This document shows, in pieces, positions 8,112-16,691 of a stretch of DNA of 40,806 nt. The DNA is taken from the NCBI GenBank assembly GCA_000785145.2, contig JSZA02000051.1, forward strand, positions 1-40,806. Reading direction: 5' to 3'. Source of the DNA: Candidatus Thiomargarita nelsonii. Lineage in GTDB: Bacteria > Pseudomonadota > Gammaproteobacteria > Beggiatoales > Beggiatoaceae. The notes beneath the pieces were generated by a model. It was not told the origin of the DNA. It did no database searches and worked only from the letters and a program-made list of their open reading frames with translations. Positions within the stretch are counted from its first letter, which is position 1. Each line of letters starts with the position of its first letter. The position numbers and the translations under genes were made by a program.

Positions 8112-8642
8112 ATGTCTCGTGGCGTTAATAAAGTCATTTTAGTAGGTAACTTGGGAAATGATCCCGATGTGCGATATACAGCAGCAGGGCTTGCCGTAGC
8201 AACTATCAGCTTGGCTACCACTTTTGCTAGTAAGGACAAACAAACAGGCGATCGGCGAGATGAGACTGAGTGGCACCGTGTTGTTTTTTTTGACCGCCTA
8301 GCTGAAGTCGTCAAACAATATGTACAGAAAGGTTCACAAATCTATGTAGAAGGTCGCTTGCGAACTAACAAATGGCAAGACAAAAACACGGGGCAAGACC
8401 GCTACAGTACGGAAATCATTGCCCGTGAGATGCAAATGTTAGGAGGTCGTGCGGATGGTGCTAATTATGGGGCACCGGCAGCGGGTGGCTCCCCATACGC
8501 AGCACAACAGACGAATAATTATGGTGCTCCACCACCACAGCAGCAGCCCGCTCCGCCCCCTGTGAATCAACAACCCATGCAAGCGCCAGCACCCAGTACA
8601 CCGCCTCCCCCCGACAATTTAGATGACGATGTACCATTTTAA
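8112..8642 (+). CDS. ssb: Single-stranded DNA-binding protein
   Basis: The OB fold fills residues 1-110, starting [22 protein letters not shown] and including [21 protein letters not shown] and [16 protein letters not shown] disordered Gly/Pro/Gln linker (about 115-168) and the acidic tip DDDVPF follow. The tip is the docking site for RecO, PriA, exonuclease I and other repair proteins. The length of 176 aa is normal. RBS GAGGAA lies 7 nt before ATG. The stop codon TAA is followed without any gap by the GTGCG of a group II intron, so the native downstream region is lost or displaced. Confidence 0.97.
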   Translation: MSRGVNKVILVGNLGNDPDVRYTAAGLAVATISLATTFASKDKQTGDRRDETEWHRVVFFDRLAEVVKQYVQKGSQIYVEGRLRTNKWQDKNTGQDRYSTEIIAREMQMLGGRADGANYGAPAAGGSPYAAQQTNNYGAPPPQQQPAPPPVNQQPMQAPAPSTPPPPDNLDDDVPF

Positions 8643-9180
8643 GTGCGACTCGTTTGGCCTAATTCCGTAAGGAAAACAAAGCCTTAAAGTAAAATTTCTG
8701 ATATGGTGTGAAAGGACTCGCCTAGCTAGGCAGCAGCTAGAAAGCAGAACTCCGGTAGCAGCATCGCCAGTGCAAGGGTTCAAAGCCTCAAAAGGGCAAG
8801 CGTTATGGATATGGATATGTTTTTAAGGTCGGGAAGTACGAAACCCCTTGGGGTTAAAAGGTTTTTAGGTATATAGGTTGTTAAAAGTCTATATGCGTTG
8901 TCCGATACACATCCGATTATTGAATATAACCTAAGTCCACAGGTAAACATATAAGAGAAACGAGTAGAAACGATGTGCAAGTCACTTGCAGGAGCGCAAG
9001 AGGGGTGTGCAAACACTTAGCGACGGCATCGGGTAGGATAGAGTGGTAAGCCAATGCCAGTTGAAACCGACTATGGGGGATACTGGATACGCCGAATCAC
9101 TCTCGGAACAATTGCGTTATAAATTCAATGGAACAAATGTCGGGCAACCGTCTAAAAACGATTAGGTAATACCTACAATT

Positions 9181-11298
9181 ATGAATATACTTTGGCAACA
9201 CCCGAATCCTTCAGAGGTAAATGTTTTTGCGCGCGCGCAAAAACAATTTACCTCTGAGTGGATTCCCGTGTCTCACCTTGACAGACATCGATACGAGAGT
9301 ATTGAATCTGTCATGGCTAAGTGGGATTGGGATAAACTCGTCTGGGGGAAGGTGCGCCGACTTGTTTTCAATTTGCAAAAGCGAATTTATAAAGCTACAA
9401 AAGCAGGTCGGTACAGTAAAGCACGAAACTTGATGTACCTATTGCAAAACTCGTATTATGCAACGCTGTTAGCAGTGCGAACGGTAACAACCGAAAATAA
9501 AGGAAAGCGCACCGCCGGAGTAGATAGAGTTAAAGTCAATACGCCTAAAAGAAAGATGGCTTTAGTTAAAGATATGTTAGATACAATCCAACGTGGTTGG
9601 GACAAATACAGACCAATGCCGGCTAAGAGGATATACATCCCGAAAGCAAATGGGAAACTTAGACCATTGGGCATACCCACCATTAAGGACAGGGCAATGC
9701 AAGCAGTCACTAAAATTGCGCTCGAACCATATTATGAGGCGAAGTTTGAGTCGTGCAGTTACGGATTCAGACCAGCTATGGGATGTCACGATGCAATTGA
9801 TAAAATTGCGGGAACATTACTCAACAAACAGAAATGGGTTTTAGATGCCGACATAAAAGGCTGTTTTGACAACATTGACCATAAATTTCTAGCATCACAA
9901 CTTTTGCCTCTGCAACATTGGAGACCAATAGTGAAGCGATGGTTAAAAGCCGGTTATATGGCCAAATCTGAGGCCACGAAAAAGAGCGAATATTACCGGA
10001 CAGACATGGGAACACCACAAGGAGGAACCATCTCACCGTTGTTAGCTAATATAGCTTTAGACCAAATGGAGACCGACCTAATTGAACACCTACGCTCCTT
10101 AAAAGGCTGGAAAACTAAAATTGGTACAACTACCATAGGCATAGATATAAACAAGAAAACGAAAAAATCTTACAAGTCTAGGAAAAACTTAAAAATTGAC
10201 CTAGTAAGATATGCCGATGACTTTGTAGTACTCCATGAGGAAAAAGAGGTTATTGAGGAATCCAAAAGATTTATAGGCAAATGGCTTGAAATTAGAGGCT
10301 TAACTCTATCTGAAGAAAAAACAAAAATTGTTCATTCGACAGAGGGTTTTGATTTTCTAGGGCATCATATCCGACATTATGAAAATCGAATTAAAGGCAC
10401 CTATAAGTTAAAATTATTAAATGGTACCCCTACTGAACAACGAAGGGCTAAAGCAACGCATGTATTACGGGTCGAACCAACTAAAGAAAAGATAAAAGGC
10501 CACTACCAAGATATAAGTGATACTATCTGGAAGGCAAAGGCAGCAACCCCAGTGCAATTAATTGCACTACTCCAACCCAAAATATCGGGTTGGGCTAACT
10601 ACTATAAGGCTGTACATTCGAGTGAGGCATTCAACAAACTCGATATGCTACTTTGGCGGAGACTATACCAGTGGGCATGTCGCAGACATCCTCACAAGGG
10701 CAAACGCTGGGTGGCAAATAAGTACTTTGCTACTGTTAGTGGTAGAAAATGGACTTTTGCTGAAATTGTCGGCAAAGGAAAAGACAGAAAAATCGTCAAA
10801 TATCTCAAGGGATATTCCAAGCACAAAGAAAGAACGGGGAGTCATGCTAGGGTTGGTTACGATAGGTCATATTACGACGGCGACACCGTCTATTGGGCGG
10901 AACGGCTATCCAAAGGCTATGGCAACATCACACCGTCTAAAGCGAAAATGCTAAAAAGACAAGATGGGATTTGTCCAGTATGCAAATGTAGATTTGGCAA
11001 CGAAGACTTGCCAGAAGCACATCATATACACCCAAGACATCTGGGAGGTGAGGATAAATACACGAACCTTGTGCTGGTTCACCTACATTGTCACGACAAA
11101 ATCCATCGGGAGAATCCAGGTATCAAAGGCAAACTGGTTGGCCAGACTAGCTCAGAATTACAAGGGTTTTTAAACAATGGTATGGCACCGGCCTTCCAAG
11201 CTGAAGGTATGAAACCTATTGGTACCTCTACTGTACTTAGAATCGGAAAAGACGCAGGAATAATAACACCTGTATCGGACGGTAACAAGGAAACTTGA
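9181..11298 (+). CDS. ltrA: Group II intron reverse transcriptase/maturase with HNH endonuclease
   Basis: The multifunctional intron protein reverse-transcribes the intron, assists splicing as maturase and nicks target DNA. Conserved RT blocks include RIYIPKANGKLRPLGIPTIKDR (about 151-172), YGFRPAMGCHDA, TPQGGTISPLLANI and the catalytic YADD (about 342-345). Domain X follows the RT. The C-terminal HNH has CPVCKCRF, EAHHIHPRHLGG and LHCHDKIH (about 598-640). Relatives usually start near the MAKWDWDKL at residue 45 (ATG 9313). The first 44 codons include a 47-nt palindrome, so the true start may be 9313. All motifs are intact, so the element may still be active. Confidence 0.93.
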   Translation: MNILWQHPNPSEVNVFARAQKQFTSEWIPVSHLDRHRYESIESVMAKWDWDKLVWGKVRRLVFNLQKRIYKATKAGRYSKARNLMYLLQNSYYATLLAVRTVTTENKGKRTAGVDRVKVNTPKRKMALVKDMLDTIQRGWDKYRPMPAKRIYIPKANGKLRPLGIPTIKDRAMQAVTKIALEPYYEAKFESCSYGFRPAMGCHDAIDKIAGTLLNKQKWVLDADIKGCFDNIDHKFLASQLLPLQHWRPIVKRWLKAGYMAKSEATKKSEYYRTDMGTPQGGTISPLLANIALDQMETDLIEHLRSLKGWKTKIGTTTIGIDINKKTKKSYKSRKNLKIDLVRYADDFVVLHEEKEVIEESKRFIGKWLEIRGLTLSEEKTKIVHSTEGFDFLGHHIRHYENRIKGTYKLKLLNGTPTEQRRAKATHVLRVEPTKEKIKGHYQDISDTIWKAKAATPVQLIALLQPKISGWANYYKAVHSSEAFNKLDMLLWRRLYQWACRRHPHKGKRWVANKYFATVSGRKWTFAEIVGKGKDRKIVKYLKGYSKHKERTGSHARVGYDRSYYDGDTVYWAERLSKGYGNITPSKAKMLKRQDGICPVCKCRFGNEDLPEAHHIHPRHLGGEDKYTNLVLVHLHCHDKIHRENPGIKGKLVGQTSSELQGFLNNGMAPAFQAEGMKPIGTSTVLRIGKDAGIITPVSDGNKET
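9211..9257. repeat. 47-nt near-perfect palindrome at the start of the intron ORF
   Basis: Arms TCAGAGGTAAATGTTTTTGC and its complement meet at a GCGCGCGC centre, with a single bulged A (9246). In RNA this is a hairpin of about 22 bp placed between the ATG at 9181 and the more conventional start at 9313. It could terminate transcription or limit maturase translation. Confidence 0.8.
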
Positions 11299-11428
11299 AG
11301 TCGTTTAAGTAGCTAGGAGATTTACTATAAAGTTCTTGGAGTAAATTGACTCAGGGGATGTCCCCCTCAACTAATGAGAGAAGTTATTGATAGATATTCT
11401 ACTTAGCATTAGATTATGTTAATCCGAG

Positions 11429-11464
11429 GAGCCGGATGAGTTCGAGAGTCTCAAGTCCGGTTTT
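11429..11464 (+). ncRNA. Group II intron domain V
   Basis: GAGCCGGA pairs with TCCGGTTTT to form the lower stem. TGAG and CTCA form the upper stem around CGAG-like loop bases, and a two-base bulge lies on the 3' side. The AGC catalytic triad is present. This is the ribozyme active site. Confidence 0.85.
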
Positions 11465-11544
11465 GCAGACTGGCTTTGCGGGGTGCATTCCAAACTCTTG
11501 CCTACATGGGAGATAAGGGTCGTGACCGGCATCGCCAAGTTAAC

Positions 11545-11766
11545 GATTTACGTCGTGTGTTTGATAAACAAGTTGATATTCATAGTACAATGATCACTGA
11601 GGTGATGACAGCACCGTGTAAAACGCTGGGGGCTAAGTCTTTGGCGGTTGATGCTTTGAGTTTGATGCAATCTCATAAAATCACGGTGTTGCTGGTAATA
11701 GATGAACAAGATAATTTAATTGGCGTGTTGCACATGCATGATTTGTTACGAGCGCGAGTGGTTTAA
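11545..11766 (+). pseudogene. kdsD: 3' fragment of arabinose-5-phosphate isomerase (second CBS domain)
   Basis: KdsD converts ribulose-5-phosphate to arabinose-5-phosphate, the first step to Kdo. Only the C-terminal 73 residues are here, starting DLRRVFDKQVDIHSTMITEVM and ending GVLHMHDLLRARVV, which is the end of the CBS pair of a protein of about 325 residues. The SIS isomerase domain and first CBS domain are absent. The codon frame begins exactly at the intron 3' splice site. A TTG at 11476 could open a 96-codon frame, but those first codons are intron domain VI. The kdsC gene follows 2 nt after the stop, as in intact operons. Either kdsD is broken, or its 5' exon lies elsewhere and is joined by trans-splicing. 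Confidence 0.85.
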
Positions 11767-11768
11767 TC

Positions 11769-12293
11769 ATGAAAGCTATATTTGAAAAAGCAGCCCTTAT
11801 TCGTCTAGTCGTGTTTGATGTTGATGGTGTCTTGACGGATGGTAGCCTCTACTTAGGCGATGAAGGACAAGAATATAAAGCATTTTATGCCCGTGATGGT
11901 TTAGGTCTGAAATTGCTACAAGCAACGGGGGTGATTATTGGTGTCATCACGGCTAGAAATTCAGGTGTCGTCACACACCGTATGCAGTCGTTGGGGATAG
12001 AGCATGTTTTTCAGGGCAGACTTGATAAACTCTCTGCATTCAAAGAATTGTGTGATATATTACAATTAGCGCCCCAACAAGTGGCTTATGTGGGGGATGA
12101 TCTTGTTGATGTGCCGGTGATGTTAGAGGCAGGCTTAGCCATTGCTGTGGCAGATGCCCCTGATTTAGTACTCAAATATGCCCATTGGCAAACGCAGGCA
12201 GCAGGTGGACGCGGTGCAGCGCGAGAAGTTTGTGAATTAATCATGCAAGCACAGGGGACATGGGCGGAGCAATTAAGTCGTTTTGGAATTTAA
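11769..12293 (+). CDS. kdsC: 3-deoxy-D-manno-octulosonate 8-phosphate phosphatase
   Basis: KdsC removes phosphate from Kdo-8-phosphate to release Kdo for the LPS inner core. It is a HAD-family C0-type enzyme without a cap domain. Motif I is FDVDGVLTDG with nucleophile D17 and acid/base D19. Motif II is VITARNS (about 59-65). K86 of GRLDKLSAFKE and the later GDDLVDVPVM (about 109-118) give motifs III and IV. The 174-aa length is usual. It starts 2 nt after the kdsD stop and lptC follows after 11 nt. Confidence 0.96.
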   Translation: MKAIFEKAALIRLVVFDVDGVLTDGSLYLGDEGQEYKAFYARDGLGLKLLQATGVIIGVITARNSGVVTHRMQSLGIEHVFQGRLDKLSAFKELCDILQLAPQQVAYVGDDLVDVPVMLEAGLAIAVADAPDLVLKYAHWQTQAAGGRGAAREVCELIMQAQGTWAEQLSRFGI

Positions 12294-12304
12294 AAGGATA
12301 AGGC

Positions 12305-12850
12305 ATGTTAAATCGTTGGGGTGGTTGGCTCGTTTTAATCAGTTTAGCACTGGCTACAACTTGGCTCGTGCGTAGCTTGGATGATGATCTCTCCAAGCAA
12401 ACGGAAAGTAGTGCTCAAGTTTCTGATTATACGTTTAAAAATTTTAAAAGCACCCAAATGGATGAACATGGTCGCTTGAAAAATCAATTGATAGCCGAAA
12501 CAATGATACATTATCCAGATCGCAACGCGACATTGACCGCGCCTTATATGGTGTTTTATAAGGAGGCGCAGCCGACGTGGACGGTGCGTGCCGAACTGGC
12601 TGAAGTTTCGCCCGATGGCAATCAAGTGTGGTTAATCGGTAATACGATCTTAGGACAGCAACAAAAAACCATGGAAATTATCTCACGGGATGTGTGGGTG
12701 CAACTTGATAGCGAACAGGCCGAAACAATCGCCCCGACGACGCTTATCAGTAACTACGGCAAAACTCATAGCATAGGAATGCGTGTTTTTTTGTCCACGG
12801 AACGGGTGGATTTACTTTCACATGTACGAGGACACTATGTACTTCCATAA
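12305..12850 (+). CDS. lptC: LPS export ABC transporter periplasmic protein LptC
   Basis: This is a bitopic inner-membrane protein of the Lpt bridge. A single N-terminal helix (GWLVLISLALATTWLV, about 6-21) anchors a periplasmic beta-jellyroll with the family's 'F-K-x-T-x-M-D-E-x-G-x-L' pattern, seen here as NFKSTQMDEHGRLKNQL. It accepts LPS from LptBFG and passes it to LptA. RBS AAAGGATAAGG precedes ATG. The 3' end overlaps the lptA start by 14 nt. Confidence 0.93.
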   Translation: MLNRWGGWLVLISLALATTWLVRSLDDDLSKQTESSAQVSDYTFKNFKSTQMDEHGRLKNQLIAETMIHYPDRNATLTAPYMVFYKEAQPTWTVRAELAEVSPDGNQVWLIGNTILGQQQKTMEIISRDVWVQLDSEQAETIAPTTLISNYGKTHSIGMRVFLSTERVDLLSHVRGHYVLP

Positions 12851-13352
12851 GATCACGTTACTCTTTATAGGTGTGTTACTGTGGAATAGCGTTTTTGGGC
12901 TCTCCACCGATAGCGAACAACCCATTAATATTGAGGCTGATAAAGCGACGATTAATAATATTAAAAGAGTTGTCACTTATGAGGGTAAAGTCATTGTCAC
13001 CCAAGGCAGCATCCGTATTAATGCCAATACGGTGAAGATGAATTACACGCAAAAACAAGAAATTAAAAACATTTTTGCTAAAGGTAAACCCGTTTATTTT
13101 GTGCAACGTCTTGACAATAGAGAAATTCTCAAAGCTGAGGCGAATGAGATAGAATATGATGCCTTAAAAAATATACTCTACTTAAGAGAAAAGGCGGAGT
13201 TACGAAAGGTAATCAGTGGAAAAGACGCTTACATCTCTACCGCACCCCGTATCACTTATAATATCGGAAATAGTATCATTGAAGTGGATAAAGGCAAGTA
13301 TAAAAATAAACGGATTTCAGTGACTTTTAAACCTATCAAAACGGATAAATGA
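12837..13352 (+). CDS. lptA: LPS transport periplasmic protein LptA
   Basis: The start at 12837 is chosen because GAGG lies 5 nt upstream and the product begins with a good signal peptide ([21 protein letters not shown]). ATGs at 12783 and 12822 would put a non-hydrophobic stretch in front of it. The mature part has the OstA/LptA jellyroll pattern: [32 protein letters not shown], then [21 protein letters not shown]. It forms the periplasmic bridge for LPS between LptC and LptD. The gene overlaps lptC upstream and lptB downstream by ATGA. Confidence 0.93.
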   Translation: MYFHKITLLFIGVLLWNSVFGLSTDSEQPINIEADKATINNIKRVVTYEGKVIVTQGSIRINANTVKMNYTQKQEIKNIFAKGKPVYFVQRLDNREILKAEANEIEYDALKNILYLREKAELRKVISGKDAYISTAPRITYNIGNSIIEVDKGKYKNKRISVTFKPIKTDK

Positions 13353-14071
13353 CTACACTCTCGGCACATCATCTGGCGAAACAGTATAAATCTCGTCCTG
13401 TCGTCAAAGAGGTTAACCTCAATGTTAGTAGCGGTGAAGCCGTGGGATTGCTAGGACCAAATGGTGCAGGCAAAACCACGAGTTTTTATATGATAGTTGG
13501 CCTCATTACGCCTGATAAAGGCACCATTTCTCTCGGTGGAACCGACATCACTCGCTATCCCATGCACAAGCGGGCACAGATGGGGTTGGGTTATTTACCG
13601 CAAGAAGCCTCCATTTTTCGTAAACTGAGCGTTGCTGATAATATTATGGCCGTTCTTGAAGTGCAAATTTTTTCAAAAAAAGAGCGAAAACAAAAACTTG
13701 AGTCACTGTTGGCCGATTTGCATATAGAACACTTAGCCAACAATATCGGCATGAGTTTATCGGGGGGAGAGCGACGGCGTGTTGAAATTGCCCGTGCTTT
13801 AGCCTCAGAGCCGCTCTTTATTTTGCTTGATGAGCCGTTTGCGGGGATCGACCCAATTTCTGTGTTGGATATTCAACGAATTATTGCCCATTTACGTAGT
13901 TTAGATATTGGGATTTTAATCACCGATCATAATGTGCGTGAAACCTTGGGTATATGTGATCGTGCCTATATTGTTAATGAAGGACAATTGATTGCGGAAG
14001 GGACACCAGAAAGTATTTTAGACAATGAACATGTTAAAGAAGTCTATCTTGGTCAAAATTTTAAATTGTAA
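13349..14071 (+). CDS. lptB: LPS export ABC transporter ATP-binding protein LptB
   Basis: LptB is the cytoplasmic ATPase that powers LPS extraction by LptFG. The sequence shows Walker [10 protein letters not shown] (about 36-44), the Q-loop region with [12 protein letters not shown], the ABC signature [15 protein letters not shown] (about 139-153), Walker [15 protein letters not shown] (about 156-169) and the switch His in ITDHNVRE. The length of 240 aa is standard. It starts inside the lptA stop (ATGA). The genes lptF and lptG are not in this window, as is normal. Confidence 0.97.
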   Translation: MTTLSAHHLAKQYKSRPVVKEVNLNVSSGEAVGLLGPNGAGKTTSFYMIVGLITPDKGTISLGGTDITRYPMHKRAQMGLGYLPQEASIFRKLSVADNIMAVLEVQIFSKKERKQKLESLLADLHIEHLANNIGMSLSGGERRRVEIARALASEPLFILLDEPFAGIDPISVLDIQRIIAHLRSLDIGILITDHNVRETLGICDRAYIVNEGQLIAEGTPESILDNEHVKEVYLGQNFKL

Positions 14072-14136
14072 TTCAGTTATTGTTTAGTGAATGATTTCGG
14101 CACAATCAAGCGCTTAAACTGGATTTAAAAACAATT

Positions 14137-15597
14137 ATGGCAAAAACAAATATCAATATAATTCCTGGAATTAATACTCGAATTGTCATCACTCCACAAC
14201 TGCAATATGCGATTCGTCTCTTGCAGTTATCTAGCCATGAGTTACGTCAGGAAATTCAGCAGACATTGGATTCTAACATTATGTTGGAAAGGAGTGATGA
14301 TAACGAGTATGAGAGTGCCGACGATCAGGATTTGTCAAGCGAGGAGAAGGATGAGACTCTCAGTGACGATATTCCCCAAGAACTGGAGATTGATACTAAA
14401 TGGGAAGATATTTATGATGGCACGCCACATGATTTCTCCAAGCGCGAAGAAGTCAACGATTTCTTAGCCGATCAAGGAAGTCCTCCTGAAACCTTACAAG
14501 ACTATTTGCAGTGGCAATTGGAATTGACCCCTTTTAGTGATTTAGATCGTCTCTGTGCGACAGCCATCATTGATGCCATTGATAGCGATGGTTATTTACG
14601 TAGCTCAGTAGAAGAAATTGCACAAAGCTTAGGTGAAAATGCTATCTCTATTGAGGAAATAGAAACCGTACTCCATCGCATTCAATATTTTGATCCGATT
14701 GGCGTGGGCGCCCGCGATTTAAGGGAATGCCTACTATTACAATTAGCCCAATATGACCCTGACACTCTTTGGTTAAAAAAAGCCAAATCTTTAGTCCAAG
14801 ACTATTTGGAAGTTTTGGGCACACATGATTATGCACAATTAACCAAACGCTTGGAGTTGGCTCGTGAAGATTTGCGAGAAGTCGTTAAGCTTATTCAATC
14901 CCTCAACCCCACCCCTGGTGCTAAAATTGAATCCTCGCAAACAACTTATGTGGTACCTGATGTTTTTGTAAAAAAAGTCAAAGATCAATGGAAAGTCGAA
15001 CTCAATACTGAAACTTCACCGAAACTGTCTATTAATGCCGAATATGCTCGTCTGACCAAACAGAAGCTTTACAATCCCAATAAGGAAAAAGGGCGTGAGG
15101 AAAAAAAATGCATCAAAACGCTTTTACAAGATGCTCGCGTCTTTATAAAAAGTTTAGAAAGTCGTTATGATACTTTACTGAAAGTGGCCATCTGTATTGT
15201 GAAACGTCAATCTGCTTTTCTTGAGTATGGTGAAGAGGCTATGAAACCCTTGGTATTGAATGATATTGCTGAGGAGTTGGAGATGCACGAATCGACCATT
15301 TCTCGTGTGACAACCCACAAATATATTCATACGCCCCGAGGTCTTTTTGAACTTAAATACTTTTTTTCCGGTCAGCTTAACAGCAATCCTCGTGGCGAAT
15401 TTTCGGCTACTGCTATTCGTGCCATCATTAAAAAAATGATTGCGGCTGAAAATCCCGTTAAACCATTCAGTGACAATAAAATTGTTACTCTATTAGCTGA
15501 GCGAGGAATCAAGATTGCTAGACGCACAATTGCCAAATACCGTGAAGCGATGCTTATACCGGCTTCTAATGAGAGAAAACGCTTAGTTGAGAATTGA
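14137..15597 (+). CDS. rpoN: RNA polymerase sigma-54 factor
   Basis: Region I at the N-terminus (TPQLQYAIRLLQLSSHELRQ) is the Gln/Leu-rich activator-responsive part. An acidic region II follows at about 55-90. The core-binding domain (DYLQWQLELTPF, ..IGVGARDLRECLLLQL) and the DNA-binding C-terminus come next, with the RpoN box ARRTIAKYREAM (about 466-477). The length is 486 aa, complete. It lies 65 nt after lptB, the standard position. It directs enhancer-dependent promoters for nitrogen, motility or related regulons. A GGAGTCC palindrome lies just after the stop. Confidence 0.97.
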   Translation: MAKTNINIIPGINTRIVITPQLQYAIRLLQLSSHELRQEIQQTLDSNIMLERSDDNEYESADDQDLSSEEKDETLSDDIPQELEIDTKWEDIYDGTPHDFSKREEVNDFLADQGSPPETLQDYLQWQLELTPFSDLDRLCATAIIDAIDSDGYLRSSVEEIAQSLGENAISIEEIETVLHRIQYFDPIGVGARDLRECLLLQLAQYDPDTLWLKKAKSLVQDYLEVLGTHDYAQLTKRLELAREDLREVVKLIQSLNPTPGAKIESSQTTYVVPDVFVKKVKDQWKVELNTETSPKLSINAEYARLTKQKLYNPNKEKGREEKKCIKTLLQDARVFIKSLESRYDTLLKVAICIVKRQSAFLEYGEEAMKPLVLNDIAEELEMHESTISRVTTHKYIHTPRGLFELKYFFSGQLNSNPRGEFSATAIRAIIKKMIAAENPVKPFSDNKIVTLLAERGIKIARRTIAKYREAMLIPASNERKRLVEN

Positions 15598-15611
15598 AAA
15601 CCTCAAATATT

Positions 15612-15634
15612 TTGGAGTCCAAGATTTATCTTGG
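15612..15634. repeat. GGAGTCC palindrome between rpoN and hpf
   Basis: A full copy with core CCAAGATTTATCTTGG lies 14 nt after the rpoN stop. It sits inside an otherwise conserved operon and could act as an RNA hairpin affecting message processing. Confidence 0.9.
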
Positions 15635-15672
15635 TTAATTCACCATTGTTAATATTATAAAGGAGTGCATAG

Positions 15673-15999
15673 ATGCAACTCAATCTTAGCGGTCATCACA
15701 TTGAGGTGACATCTGCCCTGCGTAGCTATGTTACCAACAAAATGGAACGTTTAGAACGTCACTTTGATCATGTTACTAACATGCATGTGGTCCTCAGTGT
15801 TGAAAAACTGCGTCAAAAAGCGGAAGCGACTTTGCATGTGAATGGTGCGAACCTATTTGCTAGTGCTGAACATGAGGATATGTACGCTGCCATTGATGGT
15901 TTGACTGATAAATTGGATAGACAAATCAAGAAACATAAGGAAAAACTTAAAGATCATCGTCAATCTGAAGGTGGCATAAAACTTCAACTTGTTGAATAG
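15673..15999 (+). CDS. hpf: Ribosome hibernation promoting factor
   Basis: The 108-aa short HPF/YfiA-type protein begins MQLNLSGHHIEVTSALRSYV and contains the conserved KLRQKAEATLHVNGANLFASAEHEDMYAAIDGLTDKLDRQIKKHKEK. It binds the 30S decoding region in stationary phase and helps form inactive 100S ribosomes. The RBS AAAGGAG is 8 nt before ATG. Its place between rpoN and ptsN is the classical one. Confidence 0.95.
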   Translation: MQLNLSGHHIEVTSALRSYVTNKMERLERHFDHVTNMHVVLSVEKLRQKAEATLHVNGANLFASAEHEDMYAAIDGLTDKLDRQIKKHKEKLKDHRQSEGGIKLQLVE

Positions 16000-16012
16000 A
16001 CTTTTCAGTTTT

Positions 16013-16184
16013 TCTCGTTCCTTTGCCTCGCGCACTCTAAATAATTGATTTAATGGCTTTAATCATTAAACGCGCCATGGGGCAACCACAAGGGATTGCC
16101 CCTACAAACCGTCGGATTCGGTAGGGGCAATCCTTTATGGTTGCCCTTGTGTATAAGTGAGTGCGCTTCGCTAAGGGAACGAGA
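16013..16184. mobile_element. MITE-like palindromic element between hpf and ptsN
   Basis: Outer inverted arms TCTCGTTCC...CGCGCACTC (16013-16037) and its complement (16159-16184) enclose an inner palindrome. The inner arms read GGGGCAACCACAAGGGATTG and the complementary GTAGGGGCAATCC...GGTTGCCC. The inner unit recurs at 20370, 24606 and 37081. It contains no ORF. It splits the rpoN-hpf unit from ptsN and leaves ptsN without a clear Shine-Dalgarno. Confidence 0.8.
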
Positions 16185-16220
16185 ACGTTATGATAACTGA
16201 CAACTGATAACTGAAACAAC

Positions 16221-16691
16221 ATGCAAATTTCAAACATTCTTACGCCAGAACGGATATTCTGTCATGTCGAAGTGAACAGCAAAAAAGGTGTGCTTGAACA
16301 CTTTAGTCGATTGCTGGCAAAAGAAACCCCTTCATTGACAAGTCACGATATTTTCGACAGCTTATTCGAGCGTGAACGTTTAGGCAGCACGGGAATAGGT
16401 AAAGGTGTTGCGATTCCCCATGCCAGAGTCGCTCAATGTGATGTCACCTTAGCTGCTTTTTTACAACTTGAAAAAGGTATCGATTTTGACGGCGTTGATA
16501 AACAACCCGTCGATTTACTGTTTGCTTTGATGGTGCCAGAAGATTCTACAGAAGAACATTTAAAAATTTTAGCCCAATTGGCTTATCTGTTTAGCAAAGA
16601 CAAGTTTTGTGAAAAGTTGCGTCACACTCAAGAGTGTAGCGAAAAATTTGACTTATTAACTCACTGGCAACCGCCACCTGATTTGTTATGA
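16221..16691 (+). CDS. ptsN: PTS IIA-like nitrogen regulatory protein
   Basis: EIIA-Ntr is the last phosphate acceptor of the nitrogen PTS. It carries the phosphorylated His (H67) in GVAIPHARV and the conserved RERLGSTGIGKG just before it. The protein has 156 residues. It regulates potassium transport and other processes according to its phosphorylation state. hprK overlaps its stop (ATGA). There is no HPr-like gene (npr) or rapZ in the window, although these usually lie nearby. Confidence 0.95.
   Translation: MQISNILTPERIFCHVEVNSKKGVLEHFSRLLAKETPSLTSHDIFDSLFERERLGSTGIGKGVAIPHARVAQCDVTLAAFLQLEKGIDFDGVDKQPVDLLFALMVPEDSTEEHLKILAQLAYLFSKDKFCEKLRHTQECSEKFDLLTHWQPPPDLL

Larger units (their letters stand above)
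8643..11544 (+). mobile_element. Group II intron between ssb and the 3' end of kdsD
   Basis: The 5' end is GTGCGAC, directly after the ssb stop. Domains I-III fill about 8643-9180 with no gene. Domain IV holds the reverse transcriptase. Domain V lies at 11429-11464, beginning GAGCCGGATGAG and ending TCCGGTTTT, with the AGC triad at its base. Domain VI has arms CTTTGCGGGGTGC and GCATCGCCAAG, then TTAAC. The A residues 7-8 nt from the end fit the branch point, and the final AC fits the 3' rule. The 3' exon begins GATTTACGTCGT, the DLRR of KdsD. This sets the 3' boundary at 11544 by two independent criteria. The 5' exon, however, is ssb rather than kdsD. Confidence 0.88.

Noticed and set aside
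11476..11544. N-terminal codons of a 96-aa CBS protein starting at TTG 11476
   Set aside because: These bases are the intron's domain VI and 3' end. Only the sequence from 11545 on matches KdsD.
16013..16184. Rho-independent terminator or small RNA between hpf and ptsN
   Set aside because: The nested inverted repeats match other copies of the MITE family and there is no T-run; a mobile element explains it better.
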